The notes under the pieces were generated by a model. The model ran no database searches, was not told the origin of the DNA, and was given only the letters and a program-made list of their open reading frames with translations. From CAZRIT01 sp964600225 (GTDB lineage: Bacteria; Bacillota; Clostridia; Christensenellales; CAG-138): a DNA stretch of 35,297 nucleotides. The stretch covers positions 1-35,297 of the forward strand of contig CAZRIT010000014.1 of the NCBI GenBank assembly GCA_964600225.1, given 5' to 3'. Within the stretch, counting starts at the first letter, position 1, and every line of letters begins with the position of its first letter. Below, piece after piece: positions 1 through 8,466 of the stretch. Made by a program: the position numbers and the translations under genes.

Positions 1-95
1 TCATTCCGAGCAGCCGAAGGCTGCGAGGAATCTTTGTTCCCGCAGGGAACAACGTACCCGTTATGCGTCCGCTGCGGCGGGACAGATTCTTCGTC
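1..95. repeat. Dispersed intergenic repeat, copy 1 (left window edge)
   Basis: The block starts with TCATTCCGAGC, then a small hairpin (GCAGCC-gaa-GGCTGC, 10-24), then GAGGAATCTTTG and a second perfect inverted repeat (TTGTTCCC-gca-GGGAACAA, 34-52), then CCGCTGCGGCGGGA. The same modules in the same order occur at 34798-34951 and 35152-35297. No gene is supported here. It resembles the 'ATCCTGAGCGAAG...AAGGATCTT' type intergenic repeats common in bacterial genomes; that resemblance is from memory. Confidence 0.75.
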
Positions 96-96
96 G

Positions 97-205
97 CTAA
101 CACTCCTCAGAATGACAGGCGGAAAGCTAACGCTCCTCAGAATGACAGGCGGAAGGCTAACGCCCCTCAGAATGACAGGGGAAGGCTTCGCTCCTAGGAA
201 TGACC
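97..205. repeat. 30-bp direct tandem repeat, about 3.6 copies
   Basis: Units begin with CTAAC at 97, 127 and 157, with a diverged partial unit from 186. Each unit carries CCTCAGAATGACAGG, and the third has one base deleted. There are no unique spacers, so it is not a CRISPR array. The CTCAGAATGAC core also occurs once at 35131-35140 in the right-hand repeat region, so this looks like a locally amplified module of the dispersed repeat family. Confidence 0.8.
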
Positions 206-227
206 ACTCGTTTTGTCATCCTTTTAC

Positions 228-266
228 AACGTTTTTCTGCTTACTCTTGTTTCAAAAAGAGTAAGG
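228..266. repeat. Fragment of the junction hairpin repeat
   Basis: The block GTTTTTCTGCTTACTCTT followed by TTTCAAAAAGAGTAAG forms an inverted repeat (arms at 240-248 and 257-265). It matches the 3' module of the repeats at 16550-16675 and 25545-25860. Only this module is present here. Confidence 0.6.
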
Positions 267-306
267 CGTGCCCCAAAACCGTCGCAAGGGTTTACAGAAA
301 TGTTGT

Positions 307-335
307 TTTACAGCGTGCGCGGCATATGCTATCAT
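307..335 (+). promoter_or_regulatory. Sigma-A type promoter giving a probably leaderless mRNA
   Basis: TTTACA (307-312), 17-bp spacer, TATCAT (330-335). Transcription would be expected to begin about 6-7 bases downstream, at or next to the ATG at 342. No ribosome-binding site precedes that ATG. Confidence 0.5.
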
Positions 336-341
336 AGCCGT

Positions 342-1007
342 ATGACAAACAACGGGAAGCAAGCGAGCGTGGAACGGCAGCGCGCGGGGCGGATTCACAC
401 CGCGCGGCGCACGTCCATGTATATTGTGCGCACGCTCATGCTGATTATCATGGGCTGCATTGTGTGCATCGCCACGTTTTTAACGGCGGTGCGCCTGAGC
501 AACCTTTATATTCTGGTATCGGAGGGCATGGCGCTCAGGGCGGAATGTATCCTGGCCGACGGCGCAAAGAACGATCTGGAGGAGTATTTCACCCTGACGT
601 TTCTGGAATCCGATCCCGGCATGGCCGACGACAAATACGAGCACTACACCATTACCGATTATAATTACGACCTGGCGGTGGAAAAAATATCCGTGCTGCC
701 GTGGTCCATGGTTGCAACGGTTACGGCGGTGGAGACGGTAACGGTCAAGGGCACGATCAACGAGGATCAGCTTACCGCCGAGCAGTCCGACGCGAGCGAT
801 TTTCCGATTCCGCAATGGACGCCCGTGCGCTATCGCATCCGTTTCCTCAACAACAACGGCCGCTGGTACATCAGCGCGCTGGACGTGGTGGAGGAAAACC
901 CCGAAACGGCGCCGCTGGGCACGCCCGACCCGAACCTGTCGCCCATCCCCGCGGCGACGGCCACGCCCAAGCCCACCCAGACGATTCTGCCGACGGCGGC
1001 ACAGTAG
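342..1007 (+). CDS. Membrane-anchored extracytoplasmic protein of unknown function
   Basis: A 221-residue protein I do not recognise. The basic N-terminus (about residues 1-26) is followed by one transmembrane helix (about 27-50), so the remaining 170 residues should lie outside the membrane. The middle part (about 60-190) is mixed alpha/beta and ends in a 'VRYRIRF...GRWYISALDVVEE' strand pair, like small NTF2-like or accessory lipoprotein folds; that is only an impression. The C-terminal 35 residues are rich in Pro, Thr and Ala (repeated TP, PT, ATP). The ATG at 342 is chosen because a promoter ends just before it; an in-frame start at 213 lies inside repeat sequence and before the promoter. 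dus follows after 18 bp and may be cotranscribed. Confidence 0.7.
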   Translation: MTNNGKQASVERQRAGRIHTARRTSMYIVRTLMLIIMGCIVCIATFLTAVRLSNLYILVSEGMALRAECILADGAKNDLEEYFTLTFLESDPGMADDKYEHYTITDYNYDLAVEKISVLPWSMVATVTAVETVTVKGTINEDQLTAEQSDASDFPIPQWTPVRYRIRFLNNNGRWYISALDVVEENPETAPLGTPDPNLSPIPAATATPKPTQTILPTAAQ

Positions 1008-1025
1008 CAGCAGCCGAACCGACCG

Positions 1026-1976
1026 ATGATGAAACTTGGCCGATATGAATACGCGTTCCCCGTATGCCTCGCCCCCATGGCGGGGTTTACGGACGTGTCG
1101 TTTCGCACGCTTTGCAGGGAGTTTGGCGCGGATATGGTCTGCACCGAGATGCTCAGCGCCAAGGGCCTCGTCTACGGCAGCGCCGAGACGGCGTCGCTGT
1201 ACCGCACCAACGGGCGGGAATGCCCCGTGGCCGTGCAGCTGTTCGGGCGGGAGCCTGATTATATGGCCGAAGCCGCGCGGCGCATCGAACGGGAGCTTGG
1301 CGAAGGGCTGTTGTGCATCGACCTCAACATGGGGTGCCCCGCGCCCAAGATTTACAACAATGGCGAGGGCTCGGCGCTGATGGATGAGCCGAAGCTGGCG
1401 GCAGAGATCATCCGCGCCACGGTCGGCGCGGTGAACGTGCCCGTGACGGTCAAGTGCCGCATCGGGCGCGACGAAGCGCACATTGTGGCGGTACCGTTTG
1501 CCAAAATGTGCGCGGATGCGGGCGCGGCCATGCTGACCGTGCACGGGCGGACGCGGCGGCAGATGTACGCGGGGCGGGCCGACATGGCCGTGGTGGCCGC
1601 GGTCAAGCGCGCGGTGGACATCCCCGTGATAGCCAACGGCGATATCGCCTCCGCCGCGGATGCGCGGCGCGTGCTCGATGAAACGGGCGCGGACGGCGTC
1701 ATGATCGGCCGCGCGGCGCTGGGCAACCCATGGCTGTTTGGCGAGATCCGTGCGGCGCTCCGGGGCAAACCGTATCAACGGCCCACGGGAGCCGAGCGGC
1801 GCGCGCTGGCATTATGCCACGCCGAGATGACGGTGGCGGACAAGGGCGCGCACGGCATGATCGAGATGCGCAAGCACCTGGCCTGCTATGTGCGCGGCAT
1901 GCCCGGGGCCGCCGAGCTCAGAGTGCGCATCAATGCCTGCAAAAACCTCGACGAGCTAAGGGAAATCCTCGCTTGA
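1026..1976 (+). CDS. dus: tRNA-dihydrouridine synthase (Dus/NifR3 family)
   Basis: A flavoenzyme that reduces specific uridines in the tRNA D-loop to dihydrouridine with FMN and NADPH. The 316-residue protein has the usual length. It begins with the family's 'LAPMAGFTD' strand (residues 15-23). The catalytic cysteine is C104 in NMGCPAPKI. FMN phosphate contacts are expected at HGRTR (173-177), NGDI (204-207) and GVMIGRAALGNPW (224-236). Two adjacent ATGs (1026 and 1029) could start it, and neither has a clear ribosome site, so translation may be coupled to the upstream gene. The order dus-greA-lysS is a common Firmicute neighbourhood. A DusB-type enzyme is most likely, but substrate position cannot be fixed from sequence alone. 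Confidence 0.93.
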   Translation: MMKLGRYEYAFPVCLAPMAGFTDVSFRTLCREFGADMVCTEMLSAKGLVYGSAETASLYRTNGRECPVAVQLFGREPDYMAEAARRIERELGEGLLCIDLNMGCPAPKIYNNGEGSALMDEPKLAAEIIRATVGAVNVPVTVKCRIGRDEAHIVAVPFAKMCADAGAAMLTVHGRTRRQMYAGRADMAVVAAVKRAVDIPVIANGDIASAADARRVLDETGADGVMIGRAALGNPWLFGEIRAALRGKPYQRPTGAERRALALCHAEMTVADKGAHGMIEMRKHLACYVRGMPGAAELRVRINACKNLDELREILA

Positions 1977-2001
1977 CACATGCGCGGGCGGCTAATATAA
2001 T
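1973..2001 (+). promoter_or_regulatory. Consensus sigma-A promoter for greA
   Basis: TTGACA (1973-1978), 17-bp spacer, TATAAT (1996-2001). Both hexamers are perfect. The -35 element overlaps the stop codon of dus. The predicted start near 2008 leaves a leader of about 50 bases with an AAGGGAG ribosome site. Confidence 0.88.
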
Positions 2002-2057
2002 ATGTTGAATCGAGACGCCCCGTGCGGGGGCGTACGCTTGGCAAGGGAGATGTGCAC

Positions 2058-2528
2058 ATGGCAGAAGTTTGGCTGACGCCCGAGGAAATCAAAAAGCGCG
2101 AGGAGCGGCTGGAGCACCTCAAGACTGCGCGCAGGCTTGAGATTGCGGAGGCGCTCAAGGTGGCGCGCGCGTTCGGCGATCTGAGCGAGAACGCGGAATA
2201 CGATGCCGCCAAGAACGAGCAGGCGAAGAACGAATACGATATCGTGCAGCTCGAGACGGAGCTGAAAAACGCAAAGGTCATCGACGAATCCACCATCGAC
2301 ACCACGGTTGTGAGCGTGGGCGCGACGATTGCAATGACCAATTTGGAGGATAAAAGCAAGCTGACGTACAAAATCGTCGGCAGCGCGGAGGCGGACCCCG
2401 TCAACGGCCGCATCTCCAACGAATCGCCCGTGGGCAAGGCGCTGCTGGGCCACAAGGTCGGCCAAACGGTGGAAGCGCAGACGCCCGGCGGCGTGATGCG
2501 GCTCAAGATCACCGCCATCGGCAAGTAA
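2058..2528 (+). CDS. greA: Transcription elongation factor GreA
   Basis: GreA enters the RNA polymerase secondary channel and stimulates cleavage of backtracked transcripts. The product is 156 residues, the normal length. The N-terminal coiled coil (about 1-75) carries the tip motif GDLSENAEY with the acidic residues D41 and E44 that help hold the catalytic metal. The C-terminal FKBP-like domain ends in ISNESPVGKALLG and the closing beta strands. The start at 2058 is preceded by AAGGGAGAT (2042-2050); an in-frame ATG at 2022 would add 12 residues with no family match and lies close to the promoter. A strong terminator follows, so this looks like a single-gene unit. Confidence 0.97.
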   Translation: MAEVWLTPEEIKKREERLEHLKTARRLEIAEALKVARAFGDLSENAEYDAAKNEQAKNEYDIVQLETELKNAKVIDESTIDTTVVSVGATIAMTNLEDKSKLTYKIVGSAEADPVNGRISNESPVGKALLGHKVGQTVEAQTPGGVMRLKITAIGK

Positions 2529-2539
2529 CGATACCTGTA

Positions 2540-2566
2540 CGGGGGCAGCGAGCGCCCCCGTTTTTT
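2540..2566 (+). terminator. Intrinsic terminator of greA
   Basis: CGGGGGC (2540-2546) pairs with GCCCCCG (2554-2560) around a 7-base loop. Six T residues follow directly (2561-2566). Confidence 0.92.
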
Positions 2567-2637
2567 ATCATTTTAACAGTGTGACAGCGCCGCAGAGCCT
2601 GTGGTCTTCGGCGCGGGAATCAAGAAAAGAGGATACC

Positions 2638-4152
2638 ATGGAACAACCGCCCATTCAACAGGAAACCGAACTGACCTCCGAACAGCTCAGCGAGCTGCTG
2701 CAGATCCGCCGCGACAAGCTGACGGCCCTGCAGCAGGCGGGCGCCGACCCGTTTGCACACACGACCTATCCCGTGACGGAGTACAGCGCCGATGTGCTTG
2801 GCCAACCCATCGAAAGTTGGGAGGGCAAAACCGTCTCCATGGCGGGGCGCATGGTCAGCCGCCGCATCATGGGCAAGGCGTCGTTTGCGCACATGCTGGA
2901 CGCCAAGGGCAGCGTGCAGGTCTACGTCCGCCGCGACGACGTGGGCGAGGAAGCGTACGCCGCGTTCAAGGCGGGCGATATCGGCGATATATTCGGCTAC
3001 ACGGGCGCGGTGTTCGTGACCAAAACGGGCGAAACGAGCGTGCATGTGCACAGCATTACGCTGCTGAGCAAGTCGCTCAGGCCGCTGCCCGAAAAGTTCC
3101 ACGGCCTGAAGGACCCCGAGCTGCGGTATCGGCAGCGCTTTGTGGACCTGATCGTCAACCCCGAGGTGCGGGATACGTTCATCAAGCGCAGCCGCATCAT
3201 AGCCGAAATCCGCAGCCGCATGAACGACAAGGGCTTTATCGAGGTGGAAACGCCCGTGCTCAACACCACCGCCAGCGGCGCGGCGGCCAGGCCCTTTGTG
3301 ACGCACCACAACACGCTGGATTTGGATATGTACCTGCGCATCGCCACCGAGCTGCACCTCAAGGAGTGCATCGTGGGTGGGCTGGAGCGCGTGTACGAAA
3401 TCGGCCGACTGTTCCGCAACGAGGGCATGGACCCCATGCACAACCCCGAGTTTACCACCATCGAGGCGTATCAGGCGTATACCGATTACAACGGCATGAT
3501 GGCGCTGGCGGAGGATTTGTTCTATCATTGCAGCATGGCCGTCAACGGCACGGCAAAGATTACCTATCAGGGCACGCCCATCGATCTGACGCCGCCCTAC
3601 CGCCGCATGACCATGAACGACGCGGTCAAAAACGTGACGGGCGCGGATTTTCTGGCCTGCGAAACGGACGAGGCTGCGCGCGCGCTGGCGGACGGGCTGC
3701 ATATGGAGTATAAGGATAAAATCGCCTCGCGCGGCAAGCTTTTGACCATCGCGTTCGATGCGTTTGTGGAGGATACGCTGGTTCAGCCCACGTTTATCAC
3801 CGATTATCCCGTGGAGAATTCGCCTCTGTCCAAGCGCAAGCCCTCGGCCCCGCACCTGACGGAGCGGTTTGAGCTGTTTATCGGCGGGCACGAGTATGCC
3901 AACGCGTTCTCGGAGCTCAACGACCCCGTCGATCAGCGCGGAAGGTTTGTGCAGCAGGCGGCGGAGCGCCAAAAGGGCGACGACGAGGCCATGATGATCG
4001 ATGAGGATTTCTGCCTGGCGCTGGAATACGGCATGCCGCCCACGGGCGGTATCGGAATTGGCATCGACCGCATGGTGATGCTTTTGACCGACGCGGCAAG
4101 CATCCGCGACGTTTTGCTGTTCCCGACCATGAAGCCGATCAAGAAGGGCTGA
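2638..4152 (+). CDS. lysS: Lysyl-tRNA synthetase, class II
   Basis: Charges tRNA-Lys with lysine using ATP. The 504-residue product matches bacterial class II LysRS. An N-terminal OB-fold anticodon-binding domain (about 60-145) is followed by the catalytic domain. This includes GLKDPELRYRQRF (156-168), motif 2 around FRNEGMD (259-265) with R260 and E262, and motif 3 near the C-terminus (GGIGIGIDR) with the ATP-binding arginine. The start at 2638 has AAAGAGGAT upstream; an in-frame GTG at 2581 would add 19 residues without family match. I see no clear promoter between the greA terminator and this gene. The next gene starts 10 bp after the stop. Confidence 0.97.
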   Translation: MEQPPIQQETELTSEQLSELLQIRRDKLTALQQAGADPFAHTTYPVTEYSADVLGQPIESWEGKTVSMAGRMVSRRIMGKASFAHMLDAKGSVQVYVRRDDVGEEAYAAFKAGDIGDIFGYTGAVFVTKTGETSVHVHSITLLSKSLRPLPEKFHGLKDPELRYRQRFVDLIVNPEVRDTFIKRSRIIAEIRSRMNDKGFIEVETPVLNTTASGAAARPFVTHHNTLDLDMYLRIATELHLKECIVGGLERVYEIGRLFRNEGMDPMHNPEFTTIEAYQAYTDYNGMMALAEDLFYHCSMAVNGTAKITYQGTPIDLTPPYRRMTMNDAVKNVTGADFLACETDEAARALADGLHMEYKDKIASRGKLLTIAFDAFVEDTLVQPTFITDYPVENSPLSKRKPSAPHLTERFELFIGGHEYANAFSELNDPVDQRGRFVQQAAERQKGDDEAMMIDEDFCLALEYGMPPTGGIGIGIDRMVMLLTDAASIRDVLLFPTMKPIKKG

Positions 4153-4162
4153 GGGACAGGGC

Positions 4163-4693
4163 ATGCTGCTTTCGTTTGAGGACAACAGGCCCACGGTGGG
4201 CAAAGAAGTATTTGTGGCCGAAAACGCAACGGTCATCGGCGACGTAACGCTTGGCGACCATGCGTCGGTCTGGTTTGGCGCGGTGGTGCGCGGCGATATG
4301 GCGGCCATCCGCATCGGCCGCGGCTCCAACGTGCAGGACTGCGCGGTCATCCACACCGCCAAGGATTCCGAAACGGTCATCGGCGACGAGGTTACCATCG
4401 GCCACGGGGCCATCGTGCACGCGTGCACGGTGGAGGATCGGTGCCTGATTGGCATGAACGCCGTGGTGCTCGACGGCGCGGTGATTGGCGAGGGCTCCAT
4501 CATCGCCGCGGGCGCGGTGGTGACGGGGCGCACCGTGGTGCCGCCAAGGACGCTGATGGCGGGCGTGCCCGCCAAGGCCGTCAAAACCCTGCCCGAGGAC
4601 AGCCTGGCGCTGCGGCAGGCGCACGCACAAAACTATGCCGAGCTGGCTGCGGCGTACCGAACGCAGGCAGCCGACATGCGGCGCGCCGACTAG
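4163..4693 (+). CDS. Gamma-carbonic anhydrase-like hexapeptide-repeat protein
   Basis: A 176-residue left-handed beta-helix protein of the gamma-CA/YrdA/PaaY group, predicted to form trimers. Repeated hexads with I/V/L spacing run from about residue 20 to 130 (for example VIGDVTLGDHASV, TIGHGAIVH). The three histidines that hold the metal in gamma-carbonic anhydrases have clear counterparts: H64 (AVIHT), H81 and H86 (GHGAIVH). A helical tail (about 140-176) packs against the helix in this family. Most bacterial members have unproven or weak carbonic anhydrase activity, so the reaction is not assigned. The ribosome site GAGGGACAGGG lies just upstream. The gene sits 10 bp after lysS and 16 bp before rarD, in an apparent operon. 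Confidence 0.9.
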   Translation: MLLSFEDNRPTVGKEVFVAENATVIGDVTLGDHASVWFGAVVRGDMAAIRIGRGSNVQDCAVIHTAKDSETVIGDEVTIGHGAIVHACTVEDRCLIGMNAVVLDGAVIGEGSIIAAGAVVTGRTVVPPRTLMAGVPAKAVKTLPEDSLALRQAHAQNYAELAAAYRTQAADMRRAD

Positions 4694-4709
4694 GCGGGAG
4701 GAGACCACG

Positions 4710-5615
4710 GTGGAAGGACCATCCAAACAAAAGAACATCCTTGTGGCGCTGGGCGCCTATTTTATATGGGGCTCGATGCCGCTGTACTGGTACCTGTTTT
4801 CCGATGTGGACGCCATGGTCACGTTGAGCATGCGCATCCTGTTTGCGGCGGCGTTTGCGGTGATCGTGCTGCTGTGCCGCGGCAAGCTTTCCGAGGTTTG
4901 GCAGACCATGCGGAATCCGCAACTGATGAAAAAGCTCGTGCCCGCGGCGCTGCTGGTAACGGGAAACTGGGGCCTGTATGTGTGGGCGCTCAACAACGGC
5001 TTCGTGCTGGATACGAGCCTTGGCTACTATTTAAACCCCGTGATGTCGTTTGTGCTGGGCATTGTACTGTTCAAGGAGGTCTGCGGGCCGACGGAATGGA
5101 TTGCCATAGGCATTGCGCTGTTTGGCGTTGCGGCGTGCGCGCTGAGCTTTGGCACGGTGCCGTATGTGGCGCTGTCGCTGGCGGCGCTGTTTGCCGCGTA
5201 CGGCGCGGTCAAAAAGACGGTCAAGCTCGACGCCATGGTCACCATTGCCGTGGAAACACTGCTCATTGCGCCGTTTACCGCGGCATTTTTGCTGTGTTCG
5301 GATGTGGGGCAGGCGGCCATACGCGCGCTGCCGCCCGCAAGGCTGCTGCTGCTGACGCTGGCGGGCCCTTTGACCGCGGTGCCGCTGATGATGTACGCAA
5401 GCGTGGTCAACAAGCTGCCGCTGTCGGCCATGGGGCTGATGCAGTTCCTGCTGCCCACCATGATCGGGCTGACGGGCATCTTCGTCAAGGGCGAAACGTT
5501 CACCAAGGGGCAATTGCTGATGTTCGTCTGCGTCATTGTGGCGCTGACGGTGTATATGGCGGGCGTGATCGTGCGCGAACGCAAAAAGACGCCGCGCATT
5601 GCCAAATTCGGTTGA
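4710..5615 (+). CDS. rarD: RarD/EamA-family drug-metabolite transporter
   Basis: A 301-residue inner-membrane protein with about ten hydrophobic helices in two EamA halves. It opens with the RarD-type segment 'GAYFIWGSMPLYWYLF' and contains 'GNWGLYVWALNNG' and 'LGYYLNPV', which are characteristic of RarD rather than other EamA proteins. Natural substrates of RarD are not established; the family name comes from chloramphenicol sensitivity. I choose the GTG at 4710 because GGGAGGAG lies 6-8 bases upstream. An ATG at 4635 would overlap the preceding gene and add 25 hydrophilic residues. Confidence 0.9.
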   Translation: MEGPSKQKNILVALGAYFIWGSMPLYWYLFSDVDAMVTLSMRILFAAAFAVIVLLCRGKLSEVWQTMRNPQLMKKLVPAALLVTGNWGLYVWALNNGFVLDTSLGYYLNPVMSFVLGIVLFKEVCGPTEWIAIGIALFGVAACALSFGTVPYVALSLAALFAAYGAVKKTVKLDAMVTIAVETLLIAPFTAAFLLCSDVGQAAIRALPPARLLLLTLAGPLTAVPLMMYASVVNKLPLSAMGLMQFLLPTMIGLTGIFVKGETFTKGQLLMFVCVIVALTVYMAGVIVRERKKTPRIAKFG

Positions 5616-5643
5616 ACCCGCTTGGATTCGCGCGGGACGGCAT

Positions 5644-5672
5644 TTGCCTAGGCAGGCTGTTTCTGCTATACT
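5644..5672 (+). promoter_or_regulatory. Sigma-A promoter for secA-prfB
   Basis: TTGCCT (5644-5649), 17-bp spacer, TATACT (5667-5672). The -35 region lies in a 10-bp palindrome (TGCCTAGGCA, 5645-5654). The predicted start near 5679 leaves a leader of about 40 bases with an AGGAGG site. Confidence 0.75.
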
Positions 5673-5717
5673 GAATTATTGGGCATAATTGGTGAAATAG
5701 ATACAGGAGGCCGCAAC

Positions 5718-8462
5718 ATGGGCATTGTCGATAGATTACTTGGGAATACGAGCGAGAGCCGCTTGAAAAAGCTGCGCCCGTTCGTTGCTGCCATCAACGC
5801 GCTGGAACCGCAGATGCAGCGCATGACGGACGCGGAGCTGCGCGCGCAGACGGCGCGTTTTAAAGAACGTCTGGCCGCGGGAGAAACGCTTGACGATATC
5901 ATGTGCGAGGCGTTTGCCACCGTGCGGGAGGCTTCGGTACGCACCGTCGGCATGCGGCATTTCGATGTGCAGCTATTGGGCGGCATGGTGCTGCATCAGG
6001 GGCGCATCGCGGAGATGAAAACGGGCGAGGGCAAAACCCTTGTGGCAACGCTGCCCGCCTACCTCAACGCGCTGGGCGGCGAGGGCGTGCACATCGTCAC
6101 CGTCAACGATTATCTGGCCAGGCGCGACGCGCAGTGGATGGGCAAGATCCATCGGTTTTTGGGGCTGACGGTCGGCTGCATCGTGCACGATTTGGATAAC
6201 GACGCACGCCGCGCGGCGTACAACTGCGATATCACCTACGGCACCAACAACGAGTTCGGGTTCGATTACCTGCGCGACAACATGGTGGTCTACCGTGAAA
6301 ACATGGTGCAGCGCGCGCTTGCCTACGCCATCGTGGACGAGGTGGACTCCATCCTCATCGACGAGGCCAGAACGCCGTTGATCATCAGCGGCGCGGGACG
6401 CGAGTCCAGCGCCATGTATATCGAGGCCAATCGCTTCGTCAAGGGGCTGACCCGCGGCAGCGACATTGTGGAGCAGAGCCGCACCGATCAAATGATGGGC
6501 GAGGAAGCGCCCGAGGACGGCGATTACCAGTGCGATATTAAAAAGCGCACCGTGCAGCTGACCGCCGAGGGCGTGCGTAAGGCCGAGGCGCGCTTTAAGG
6601 TGGAAAACCTGGCCGATCCCAACAATACCGAGCTCAACCACCATATCATACAGGCCCTGCGCGCCAACGCCCTGTTTGCGCGCGATGTGGATTACGTTGT
6701 GCAGGATGGGCAGGTGCTCATCGTGGATGAATTCACGGGCCGTTTGATGATCGGCCGCCGCTTCAACGAGGGCCTGCATCAGGCGCTGGAGGCCAAGGAG
6801 GGCGTCAAGGTCGAGCGTGAGAACAAGACGCTGGCCACCATCACATTCCAGAATTATTTCCGCATGTTCAAAAAGCTGGCGGGCATGACGGGTACCGCCA
6901 AGACCGAGGAAGCGGAGTTTGAGGGCATCTACAACCTGGATGTGGTGGAGATTCCCACCAACATGCCCATGATCCGCAAGGACTTTAACGACGCCGTCTA
7001 CGCCACCGAGGCCGCCAAGTTTCGGTGCGTGGTGCAGGAGATTGCGCAGGTGCACGCCACGGGCCAGCCGATACTGGTGGGCACTATTTCGGTGGAGCGC
7101 AGCGAGTATTTGAGCACGCTGCTGAAACGCCATGGCATCCCGCACGAGGTGCTCAACGCCAAGTATCACGCCAAGGAGGCGGAGATTGTCGCGCAGGCGG
7201 GCCAGTACAATGCTGTTACCATCGCCACCAACATGGCGGGCCGCGGCACGGATATCCTGCTGGGGGGCAATCCCGATTTTCTCGCGCGCCGCGCGCTTCG
7301 GCAGGAGGGCATGGAGGAGTGGCTCATCGAGGAGGCCACGGGCCATGCCGATACCGACGATCCTGACATTTTGGATGCGCGCGCGCGGTACGATGCCTTC
7401 CACCGCGATTTTAAGCGGCAGACCGAGCAGGAGCACGCGCAGGTTGTGCAACTGGGCGGCCTGCACATCATCGGCACGGAGCGGCACGAGAGCCGCCGCA
7501 TCGATAACCAGCTGCGCGGCCGCGCGGGCCGTCAGGGCGACCCCGGCAGCACGCGTTTCTACGTTTCGCTGGAGGATGAGCTCATGCGCCGCTTCGGCGC
7601 GGACCGCGTCAGCGGCTTCATCGACCGCGTCAGCGGGGACGAGGATATGCTCATCGAGTCCAAGCTCATCACCCGCCAGATCGAGGGCGCGCAAAAGCGC
7701 GTGGAGGCGCACAACTTCGATATCCGCAAAAACGTGCTGCGCTACGACGATGTGATGAACAAGCAGCGCGAGATCATCTACGGCCAGCGCCGTCAGGTGC
7801 TCATGGGCGAGGATCTGTCGGAAAGCATCCGCAGCATGCTCATCGGGACATTGGATGTGCTGATCAATTTCCACTGCAACCCGCACACGCCCGCGCGCGA
7901 ATGGGGCTATGCGTCGTTAAGCAACGATGTGTGCGATTTGTGCCTCAGGCCGCGGCAGACGCTGTTTTCCGCCAAGGAGATGGATACCTTCCGCCTGCCA
8001 CAGGTGCAGGAGCGCATCCACCAATATGCCGAACAGGCCTATGCCGAAAAGGAAACCGAGATTACCGCCGCGCATGCGGACATGCGCGAGATTGAGCGGA
8101 TTGTGCTGCTGCGCACCGTCGATTCCCACTGGATGGATCACATCGACGCCATGGATCAGCTCAGGCAGGGCATCGGGCTGCGCGCCTATGCACAGACCGA
8201 CCCCGTCAACGCCTATACGGCCGAGGGCTTCGATATGTTCGACGCCATGGTGGCCGCCATCCGCGAGGAGACCATCCGCACGCTGTATCGGGTGCAGGTG
8301 AAGGCCCCGCCCGCCAAGCGCGAGCAGCTTGCCAAGCCCGTGGACACCCCCGCGCCCGACGGCGAAACGCCCATGACCAGAAGCGGCAAAAAGATTGGCC
8401 GCAACGACCCCTGCCCGTGCGGCAGCGGCAAGAAATACAAGAACTGCTGCGGAAAGGAATAA
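5718..8462 (+). CDS. secA: Preprotein translocase ATPase SecA
   Basis: The motor that drives unfolded preproteins through SecYEG. The 914-residue protein is full length. The first nucleotide-binding domain has Walker A GEGKT (103-107), 'VTVNDYLARRDAQWM' (128-141) and Walker B DEVD (207-210). NBD2 contains TNMAGRGTDILLGGN and the 'QLRGRAGRQGDPGS' arginine finger. The C-terminus ends in the zinc/SecB-binding tail NDPCPCGSGKKYKNCC. AGGAGG (5705-5710) supports the start at 5718; an in-frame ATG at 5679 coincides with the predicted transcription start and lacks a ribosome site. prfB follows after 4 bp, the classic Firmicute secA-prfB pair. Confidence 0.98.
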   Translation: MGIVDRLLGNTSESRLKKLRPFVAAINALEPQMQRMTDAELRAQTARFKERLAAGETLDDIMCEAFATVREASVRTVGMRHFDVQLLGGMVLHQGRIAEMKTGEGKTLVATLPAYLNALGGEGVHIVTVNDYLARRDAQWMGKIHRFLGLTVGCIVHDLDNDARRAAYNCDITYGTNNEFGFDYLRDNMVVYRENMVQRALAYAIVDEVDSILIDEARTPLIISGAGRESSAMYIEANRFVKGLTRGSDIVEQSRTDQMMGEEAPEDGDYQCDIKKRTVQLTAEGVRKAEARFKVENLADPNNTELNHHIIQALRANALFARDVDYVVQDGQVLIVDEFTGRLMIGRRFNEGLHQALEAKEGVKVERENKTLATITFQNYFRMFKKLAGMTGTAKTEEAEFEGIYNLDVVEIPTNMPMIRKDFNDAVYATEAAKFRCVVQEIAQVHATGQPILVGTISVERSEYLSTLLKRHGIPHEVLNAKYHAKEAEIVAQAGQYNAVTIATNMAGRGTDILLGGNPDFLARRALRQEGMEEWLIEEATGHADTDDPDILDARARYDAFHRDFKRQTEQEHAQVVQLGGLHIIGTERHESRRIDNQLRGRAGRQGDPGSTRFYVSLEDELMRRFGADRVSGFIDRVSGDEDMLIESKLITRQIEGAQKRVEAHNFDIRKNVLRYDDVMNKQREIIYGQRRQVLMGEDLSESIRSMLIGTLDVLINFHCNPHTPAREWGYASLSNDVCDLCLRPRQTLFSAKEMDTFRLPQVQERIHQYAEQAYAEKETEITAAHADMREIERIVLLRTVDSHWMDHIDAMDQLRQGIGLRAYAQTDPVNAYTAEGFDMFDAMVAAIREETIRTLYRVQVKAPPAKREQLAKPVDTPAPDGETPMTRSGKKIGRNDPCPCGSGKKYKNCCGKE

Positions 8463-8466
8463 TCCC

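Noticed and set aside
97..205. Possible CRISPR array
   Set aside because: Units are directly adjacent with no unique spacers, and no cas genes are present.
2620..4584. Long antisense reading frame opposite lysS and the gamma-carbonic-anhydrase-like gene
   Set aside because: Low-complexity His/Arg/Ala-rich translation with no family features; it mirrors a confidently identified gene in GC-rich DNA.
5973..7886. Long antisense reading frame inside secA
   Set aside because: Shadow of secA; no ribosome site and no recognisable domain.
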